A program made the position numbers and the translations under genes. A stretch of 13,860 nucleotides of DNA from an uncultured Polyangiaceae bacterium (GTDB lineage: Bacteria > Myxococcota_A > Polyangia > Polyangiales > Polyangiaceae), in the NCBI GenBank assembly GCA_938004815.1, contig CALKVR010000760.1, positions 1 through 13,860 on the forward strand, given 5' to 3'. Under the pieces are notes generated by a model that saw nothing but the letters and a program-made list of their open reading frames with translations, was not told where the DNA came from and did no database searches. Shown in pieces: positions 9,602 through 13,860 of this stretch (position 1 is its first letter; every line of letters starts with the position of its first letter).

Positions 9602-9610
9602 TTCTCCACA
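9602..9610 (+). promoter_or_regulatory. Near-consensus DnaA box
   Basis: TTCTCCACA differs from the E. coli consensus TTATCCACA at one position and sits 18 bp upstream of the dnaA start. It is in the same orientation as the perfect box at 9703. A single imperfect match has limited weight alone; proximity to dnaA raises it. Confidence 0.45.
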
Positions 9611-9675
9611 TGCCTGAACGCATCCGACTTCGCCTATCATCTAGCTGAAATCACAGGGCAATTGGCCGCTGGTAG

Positions 9676-9694
9676 CGAGCCCCCGCGGGGCTCG
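9676..9694. repeat. 8-bp hairpin with CGC loop
   Basis: CGAGCCCC (9676-9683) pairs perfectly with GGGGCTCG (9687-9694) around a 3-nt loop, 8 bp before the perfect DnaA box. No T-run follows, so it is not an obvious terminator. It may be a protein-binding site or structure in the dnaA leader. Confidence 0.55.
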
Positions 9695-9702
9695 TGAACA
9701 GG

Positions 9703-9711
9703 TTATCCACA
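9703..9711 (+). promoter_or_regulatory. Perfect consensus DnaA box
   Basis: TTATCCACA is an exact match to the strong DnaA-binding consensus, placed about 120 bp upstream of dnaA, where such boxes mediate autoregulation or origin function. In a genome this GC-rich a chance match is uncommon. Confidence 0.75.
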
Positions 9712-9737
9712 GGCGATGCTCCACCCTCTCCGTTGCG

Positions 9738-9749
9738 TTCCTCGAGGAA
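9738..9749. promoter_or_regulatory. 12-bp perfect palindrome, candidate operator
   Basis: TTCCTCGAGGAA is fully self-complementary. It lies 26 bp beyond the perfect DnaA box on the far side from dnaA. Perfect palindromes of this size are typical of dimeric regulator sites; no regulator is identified. Confidence 0.35.
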
Positions 9750-10063
9750 ACGTCGGACTGCGTCAGCGATGGTCGCCCCGCTACCGATCAGGGATGCCCA
9801 CCCCGATCGACCGACCGGAGGGGGCCAGAGCCCAGCAGATGCAGCGGAGCTGCGCCCGCCGCGACGACGACGCCGTCACGAGGGGCACTTTCGGAGGTAC
9901 CACCGAGCGAGCCCGGGCGTCCATCCCCAACTTGCCGGTCGGTGGTAACACATTGATTACTTTGTGATATTTGCTTGCTCGCCCCGTATTTTTGCGGCAA
10001 ATCGGCTAGCCTGTTGCAGCTAACCTTTTGAAATGAATCATGGTTCCTTGGTGGGCGGGGCTC

Positions 10064-10086
10064 TTCTGCGGCGGACTCGCGCAGAA
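10064..10086. repeat. 7-bp hairpin in the low-GC intergenic zone
   Basis: TTCTGCG (10064-10070) and CGCAGAA (10080-10086) form a perfect stem around a 9-nt loop. No T-run follows on either strand. It lies within the atypical-composition block and may be part of a decayed element. Confidence 0.4.
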
Positions 10087-10453
10087 AACCCAGACGAAGG
10101 CCACGTCAAGGGTAATTATCACCAGTTGTTCTAATGGCTTACGGGCTGCTGATGGCGACTTCCGCCGCATCGCCTCCGGCGCCTTGGCTCGGTGTGTCAT
10201 CGCGACCGGGTTTTCTCGCGTCAAGCAGTAATATTGCTTTGATATCAACTGGTTGAGATTCGTAACCGCCTTGTCCTGCTTCCGGCACGAACCTGACTGT
10301 ATCGTCGCCAAGTCGGCACGCGTTCCTTACAGCGGTGTCAGCCCTCTGGGGCGTTCCGCGACATGTCCGATCCAGGGCTCGGGCGGTGCGATCCAATCCT
10401 TCGCCATCGCAGTGAAGTTGGCCGGATCCGCTCGAAGCAGATAGGGCCGGCGC

Positions 10454-11488
10454 ATGTCTCTTCGTCCGCGGTTTTGGACAATCCCAGGCGCCGCCGCGCT
10501 CGGGATCGCGCTCGTCGGCGCACCCGCGGCGGCCGAGGAAGCTGGGGACAAGAGCCCCCTCGTGACGGCCGACACCCCCGTTCCGTTCGGCTTCAACTAC
10601 GGCGAGGTCGAGACGACGCGCGCGCTCGCGTTGGGTGGCGCCATGCGCGCGGCCGGCAACGGTACGACCAGCCCGTTCCTCAACCCGGCCAACATGACCC
10701 TGTCTCGCCTCTACCACATCGAGGCGCTCGCCACGGTCGTGCCCGAGTTCGGTCGACAAGTATACGGTGGTGTCATCGTCGATTCGATCACCAACAAGCT
10801 GGCCGGCGGCATCGCCGTGACCGGCGGCTTCCTCGACCTGGGCGACGCCGCGACCAGCCTCGACCGCTCCTGGATCGACGTTCGTCTCGCCCTCGCGTAT
10901 CCGATCGCTGACATCTTCAACATCGGTATCGGCGGTCGCTACTTGAAGCTGACGCAAGACGGCCTCGGGCCGCTCGGCGACAGCAAGGCGTCGGGCGGCC
11001 TCAAGGACCCCGAGGGTGACGGCCGGCTCTCGATCGTGAACCTGCCGACCTTCGACGCCGGGGTGACGCTCCGCGTGGCGGAAATCATCAACATCAGCGC
11101 CGCCGGGCAGAACCTGACCTACCCGAACAACGGGGCCATGCCGACGACGTTCGGCGGGGGCGTGGCGGTCGCGACCGAGGACTTCACGATCGAGGCCGAC
11201 GGCATCGCCGACTTCAACTCGTACGAGAACCCGAGCGCGCGCGTGATGGCGGGCGGCGAGTATCTCTTGCTCGACCACGTGCCGCTCCGCCTCGGCTACC
11301 GCTACGATCAAGGCGCCGACTCGCACGCCATCTCGGGCGGCGTCGGTTACATCGCGCGTGAGTTCATGATCGAGGCCTCGGTGCGCCGGACGCTCATCGG
11401 CCCCGAGGCGACGACGCTCGTCTTCCAGGTCGGCTACTTCCTCGAGTCGAGCGGCCTCACCGCATCCCCGGACGAACCGGCGCCGTGA
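10454..11488 (+). CDS. Outer-membrane beta-barrel protein, FadL/PorV-like
   Basis: A secreted 344-residue protein. It has a signal peptide (R4/R6, hydrophobic core 10-23, probable cleavage after AAA at 27). The first mature motif, ALALGGAMRAAGNGTTSPFLNPANMTL at roughly 57-83 (split here as RALALGG then NPA), is the Gly-rich NPA pattern of FadL, PorV and related barrels. The rest is alternating polar/hydrophobic strands rich in Gly, Tyr and Phe. The last strand ends near VGYF, followed by a short Pro-rich tail, so the terminal aromatic is not at the very end. The ATG at 10454 has AGGG 7 nt upstream. Likely function is a passive channel or an accessory barrel; the substrate is unknown. It is first in a tight three-gene plus-strand cluster. 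Codon use is GC-rich like its neighbours, unlike the upstream intergenic DNA. Confidence 0.8.
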   Translation: MSLRPRFWTIPGAAALGIALVGAPAAAEEAGDKSPLVTADTPVPFGFNYGEVETTRALALGGAMRAAGNGTTSPFLNPANMTLSRLYHIEALATVVPEFGRQVYGGVIVDSITNKLAGGIAVTGGFLDLGDAATSLDRSWIDVRLALAYPIADIFNIGIGGRYLKLTQDGLGPLGDSKASGGLKDPEGDGRLSIVNLPTFDAGVTLRVAEIINISAAGQNLTYPNNGAMPTTFGGGVAVATEDFTIEADGIADFNSYENPSARVMAGGEYLLLDHVPLRLGYRYDQGADSHAISGGVGYIAREFMIEASVRRTLIGPEATTLVFQVGYFLESSGLTASPDEPAP

Positions 11489-11500
11489 CAAGATAGGCCG

Positions 11501-12100
11501 ATGCTCGGCCTGCTGACGCCGTCGGACCCCGCGTGGGCGAAACGCGCCGCCCAGTCGCTCGATCGCGTGCTCGTCGACCACGCCCACTGCGAAATGAAGG
11601 CGGCGTCGAACGCGCTCGCGCTCGCCGCGCGTTGCTCTCCGTGGCCCCGTGTCGTTCGGAGCCTGGTCGCCCTCGCCGAAGAAGAGCTCGCGCATTTCGG
11701 TCGCGTCCTCGACGAGCTCGACCGGCGCGGCCTCGCCCTCGGCCCGCCGGAAGAAGACTTCTACGCCGCCGAGCTGCGCCGCCAGGTCGCGGCCGCTCGC
11801 ACCAAGCGCGACCTCGCCGACGTCGTCGCGGATCGGCTCCTCGTCGGAGCCCTCATCGAGGCGCGGTCGTGTGAGCGCTTTCGCCTCTTGCGCGACGAGC
11901 TCGGCGCCACCGCCCACGAGCTGGCGCCGTTCTACGACGAGCTCTTCGCGGCCGAGGCCAAGCACTACTCCGACCTGGTCGAGCTGGCGGCGCTGGTGAT
12001 GGGGGCAGAGGCGCCGGCGCGCTCGCGCTTCGCCCAGCTCGCCACGATCGAGGCCGAGATCGTGCGCGGCCTCACGGGCACCGCGGCCATTCACGGATAG
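11501..12100 (+). CDS. miaE: MiaE-like tRNA 2-methylthio-N6-isopentenyladenosine(37) hydroxylase
   Basis: A 199-residue ferritin-like diiron protein. The four-helix ligand set is visible: E31 within DHAHCEMKAA, E62-x2-H65, E120, and E152-x2-H155. The DHAHCE-KAA block is characteristic of MiaE, the oxygen-dependent monooxygenase that hydroxylates the isopentenyl group of ms2i6A37 next to the anticodon in tRNAs reading UNN codons. The substrate needs MiaA and MiaB, which are not in the window. Length is at the short end of the family. The ATG at 11501 starts 12 nt after the barrel gene's stop, with a weak purine-rich site before it, and the next gene starts 12 nt after its stop, so co-transcription is likely. 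No functional tie to the barrel protein is evident. A different ferritin-like hydroxylase is possible but less likely given the block. Confidence 0.88.
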   Translation: MLGLLTPSDPAWAKRAAQSLDRVLVDHAHCEMKAASNALALAARCSPWPRVVRSLVALAEEELAHFGRVLDELDRRGLALGPPEEDFYAAELRRQVAAARTKRDLADVVADRLLVGALIEARSCERFRLLRDELGATAHELAPFYDELFAAEAKHYSDLVELAALVMGAEAPARSRFAQLATIEAEIVRGLTGTAAIHG

Positions 12101-12112
12101 AGGCGCGCGAGA

Positions 12113-13450
12113 GTGACCCCCTTCGACCTCCTCGAGCTCGACCGCCTGGTCTCTGCGTCGCGCGCCCGCGTCCGATCGTGGCGCCGCGGCGGTCATGTCG
12201 GTGATCCGCCCGCGATCGAGCGAGCGGCGAGCGCGAAGGCCACGTACGACGACCTGCGCGGCATCACCGGCGATCCGGTCGCGCCGCGGCTGGCGGAGCA
12301 CGTGGCCGCGCTCGCCGTCGATCGCGTGACGATCGCCGACGAGGCGAGGGCGATGACGGCTCGTCGCGTGGCTTCGGAGAGCGCCGCTGCCCCGGGCGTG
12401 TCGGTGGCGTCGGCCGCTCGCAGCGTGCTCGAGGCGCGGACGAACCGCGACGTCCGCATGCGCGAGCTGGCCCTCGTCGCGCGGCCTGCGCACGAGGCCG
12501 CTCGCGTGTGGGTCGACCGTCGCCGCGAGGCGGCGCGGCTCCTCGGCCTCGACCTCGCCGCGATCGAGCACGCGCCGTTCACGCCGCCGGGCATCGCGTC
12601 GCTCGCCGAAGCTGCGCTCGCCGCCACCGACGGCGCCTCCGGCGAGATCGCGGGCGAGCCGATCGTCGGGCTGCTCGACCGAGCCGTCGCCGCCGACGCC
12701 GGTGAGGGCTGGCCCGCGCGCATCACCGCGCGCTTCACGCGCGAGGTGTTCGGCAAGGGCCCGCTCTTCGACGGGGTCGCGATCGATCTGGGCGAGCTGC
12801 CGCCCGCGCTCGGGGCCGCCTCGTTCGCGCGTGTGCTCGCCCGGGCGGGGCGTGAGCTCTCGGCTCGTGATCGGCCGGCCGGCGTCCCGTTCGCGGTCGC
12901 CCGCGACGCGTTCGATCTCCTCGAGGCGCGCCGCGGCGCCCTGTTCGCGGGCCTCTTGCTGGAGCCGGCCTTTCACGCGCGACGCCTCGGCCTCGGGGCC
13001 GCCCGCGCGCGTGAGCAAACGAGAAAGGTCGCGCGCGCCGCGCTCGTGTGGGTCCGCGTCGCGGCGCTCCGCGCGCTCGCGTGGTCGACCCTGGTCGCCG
13101 GCGGGCGCAGCGACGCGTATCCCGATATCGTCGAGCGGTGCCTCGGCCGCCCGCTGAGCCCCGATCTTTGCGCGGTGTTTCCGCTCGCGTCGCCCGAGAG
13201 CGCGCTCGCGCTCGCGGGCATCTTCGCGGCCACCGGCGATCGCGTCGTCTACCGCGAGCGCTTCGACGAGGACTGGTTCGAGAACCCGCGCGCGCACGAG
13301 GCCCTGCGTCACGAGCACCACGCGGCGCGCCCGGGCGATCTCGGGCCCGAAGCCCGCGCCGCGGCGCTGGGCCCGGCACCGGGCGCATCGCAGGCCCCAT
13401 CGCAGGGCTCGGCGCTGGAGCGGACGCTCGCCGAAGCTCTCGCATGGTGA
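12113..13450 (+). CDS. Hypothetical protein, helical, family not recognised
   Basis: 445 residues with no signal peptide and no clear membrane segment. The sequence is strongly Ala/Arg/Leu-rich and probably mostly alpha-helical. Blocks that might be conserved are around ITARFTREVFGKGPLFDG, the aromatic/Arg-rich FHARRLGLG region, and FDEDWFENPRAHEALRHE near the end. The overall helical pattern is faintly like M3-type peptidases, but there is no HExxH zinc motif, so a peptidase function is not claimed. The C-terminal 50 residues are Pro/Gly/Ala-rich and likely disordered. The start is GTG at 12113, 12 nt after the miaE stop, with GAGG overlapping that stop. It ends 22 nt before the putative antitoxin gene. 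It is the third gene of the barrel-miaE cluster. Confidence 0.75.
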   Translation: MTPFDLLELDRLVSASRARVRSWRRGGHVGDPPAIERAASAKATYDDLRGITGDPVAPRLAEHVAALAVDRVTIADEARAMTARRVASESAAAPGVSVASAARSVLEARTNRDVRMRELALVARPAHEAARVWVDRRREAARLLGLDLAAIEHAPFTPPGIASLAEAALAATDGASGEIAGEPIVGLLDRAVAADAGEGWPARITARFTREVFGKGPLFDGVAIDLGELPPALGAASFARVLARAGRELSARDRPAGVPFAVARDAFDLLEARRGALFAGLLLEPAFHARRLGLGAARAREQTRKVARAALVWVRVAALRALAWSTLVAGGRSDAYPDIVERCLGRPLSPDLCAVFPLASPESALALAGIFAATGDRVVYRERFDEDWFENPRAHEALRHEHHAARPGDLGPEARAAALGPAPGASQAPSQGSALERTLAEALAW

Positions 13451-13472
13451 TACCGTCGCTGATCGCCACGAC

Positions 13473-13763
13473 GTGAATCGGTACGGGATCCCCATCAACG
13501 ACTTGCCTGCGCACTGCCTCGACGCCGTCGACGCCGCCGAGCGCGCGCTCGCCCGGACGCTCATCGTCCGCGAGGGGCACGCCCTCGCCGCGATCGTGCC
13601 CATGTCGGACCTCGATCGCATCGACCCACCGGATCCGGCCGCGAACGGCACCGACCCGCTCATCGGTATGTGCGGCACCTGCAAGCACGACGAGTTCGTC
13701 GATTCGCTCTCGGCCGATCTCGACACCACGTCGCTGTGGCATCGGCCCCCTCGCATCCCCTGA
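13473..13763 (+). CDS. Putative Phd/YefM-like antitoxin with C-terminal CxxC
   Basis: 96 residues. The N-terminal half matches the Phd/YefM fold: a helical stretch from I8-NDLPAHCLDAVD to about 28, then LIVREGHALAAIVPMSDLD (30-48), equivalent to the usual GxPxAxLVP strand-turn. Such proteins bind DNA as dimers and neutralise the toxin through the C-terminal tail. The tail here carries C67-GT-C70 with H72, then an acidic, Trp-containing segment (75-89) that could wrap the toxin. Cysteine pairs are not usual in this family. The start is GTG at 13473; no ATG/GTG/TTG lies upstream in frame close by, and no good Shine-Dalgarno site is seen, so coupling to the preceding gene is possible. It is followed after 7 nt by a PIN-domain gene, the expected partner. 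Another transcription-factor-like small protein is possible. Confidence 0.6.
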   Translation: MNRYGIPINDLPAHCLDAVDAAERALARTLIVREGHALAAIVPMSDLDRIDPPDPAANGTDPLIGMCGTCKHDEFVDSLSADLDTTSLWHRPPRIP

Positions 13764-13770
13764 ACGCGCC

Positions 13771-13860
13771 GTGCCCTACCTCCTCGACACGTCGACCCTG
13801 GCCGAGGCGCTCCGAAGCGCGCCCTCGCGATCCTTCGTGCGCAGGTTGGCCTCGATCCCG
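13771..13860 (+). CDS. VapC-like PIN-domain toxin (partial, N-terminus only)
   Basis: The first 30 residues before the window edge read M(GTG)-PYLLDTSTLAEALRSAPS and onward. The LLDTS/N start with D6 and the acid E12 is the first part of the PIN nuclease site; VapC toxins cleave specific RNAs using Mg2+ held by such acids. The SRSFVRRLASIP segment fits the second helix region of VapC proteins. The remaining two or three catalytic acids fall outside the window. The start follows the antitoxin stop by 7 nt on the same strand, the common VapBC/Phd-VapC order. Fold assignment rests on a short stretch but the pattern is characteristic. Confidence 0.7.
   Translation, partial: MPYLLDTSTLAEALRSAPSRSFVRRLASIP

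Larger units (their letters stand above)
9585..10453. other. Gene-free region upstream of dnaA: candidate oriC / control region
   Basis: No convincing gene lies in these 869 bp. By hand count, 9961-10140 is about 51% GC and 10141-10320 about 58%, against roughly 73% in a sampled coding stretch. The part nearest dnaA (9585-9760) has a perfect DnaA box, a one-mismatch box, an 8-bp hairpin and a 12-bp palindrome. The stretch at about 9947-10040 is near 59% AT and could act as an unwinding element. A cluster of boxes, as in E. coli oriC, is not evident, so the region may be only the dnaA promoter with one regulatory box. Short open frames on the minus strand (10006-10311 and an overlapping frame ending at 10139) have about 50% GC at third positions and may be relics. 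Confidence 0.5.

Noticed and set aside
9810..9943. Inverted 9-bp match ACCGACCGG / CCGGTCGGT
   Set aside because: Arms are 116 bp apart and GC-rich; a chance match is plausible.
10006..10311. Minus-strand 101-codon frame as a gene
   Set aside because: No recognisable motif, no good ribosome site, low-GC third positions, and an equally open overlapping frame; treated as a possible relic, not a gene.
10139..13756. Minus-strand open frame of 1,205 codons
   Set aside because: It runs antisense through the barrel, miaE, hypothetical and antitoxin genes and is rich in Arg/Glu/Ala/Val without recognisable domains. Only its last segment, in the intergenic block, was kept as a curiosity.

Overview
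The window looks like chromosomal DNA of a very GC-rich Gram-negative bacterium. A myxobacterium (Polyangiales or a relative) is the best guess. The reasons are roughly 70% or higher GC in coding DNA, a kinase-like/STAND ATPase fusion protein, an outer-membrane barrel protein, and GTG/TTG starts with overlapping genes. This placement is inference; there is no rRNA in the window to fix it.

Left part, minus strand (1-1878): argD (acetylornithine aminotransferase) is followed directly by the start of a membrane protein. That protein has a four-cysteine, zinc-ribbon/TRASH-like N-terminus and hydrophobic segments, possibly a metal-transporting P-type ATPase, and is cut by the window edge. A 15-bp triplet repeat lies in the extreme 5' end of argD.

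Divergent from argD, plus strand (2022-8061), is a chaperone operon: grpE, dnaK, a gene of about 1,040 codons, and a 124-residue tail-anchored protein. The large gene encodes a catalytically dead Ser/Thr kinase-like domain, a cyclase-like domain, a STAND/AAA ATPase and a helical-repeat tail. dnaK and the large gene are 4 nt apart. The large gene and the tail-anchored gene would overlap as GTGA if the large gene's apparent 3' frameshift is corrected. There is no dnaJ. A strong hairpin separates grpE from dnaK.

dnaA (8088-9584, minus) converges on this operon. Upstream of dnaA lies an 870-bp gene-free stretch (9585-10453). It has a perfect DnaA box, a near-match box, an 8-bp hairpin, a 12-bp palindrome and a lower-GC zone. 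It is a candidate oriC and/or dnaA control region, and part of it may be foreign or decayed DNA.

Right part, plus strand (10454-13860): an outer-membrane FadL/PorV-like barrel gene, a miaE-like tRNA hydroxylase and an unrecognised 445-residue protein are separated by exactly 12 nt each. After them comes a probable toxin-antitoxin pair: a Phd/YefM-like antitoxin with an unusual CxxC, then a VapC-like PIN toxin cut by the window edge.

The most unusual item is the grpE-dnaK-pseudokinase/STAND-tail-anchored operon. The most checkable anomaly is the frameshift in its third gene.
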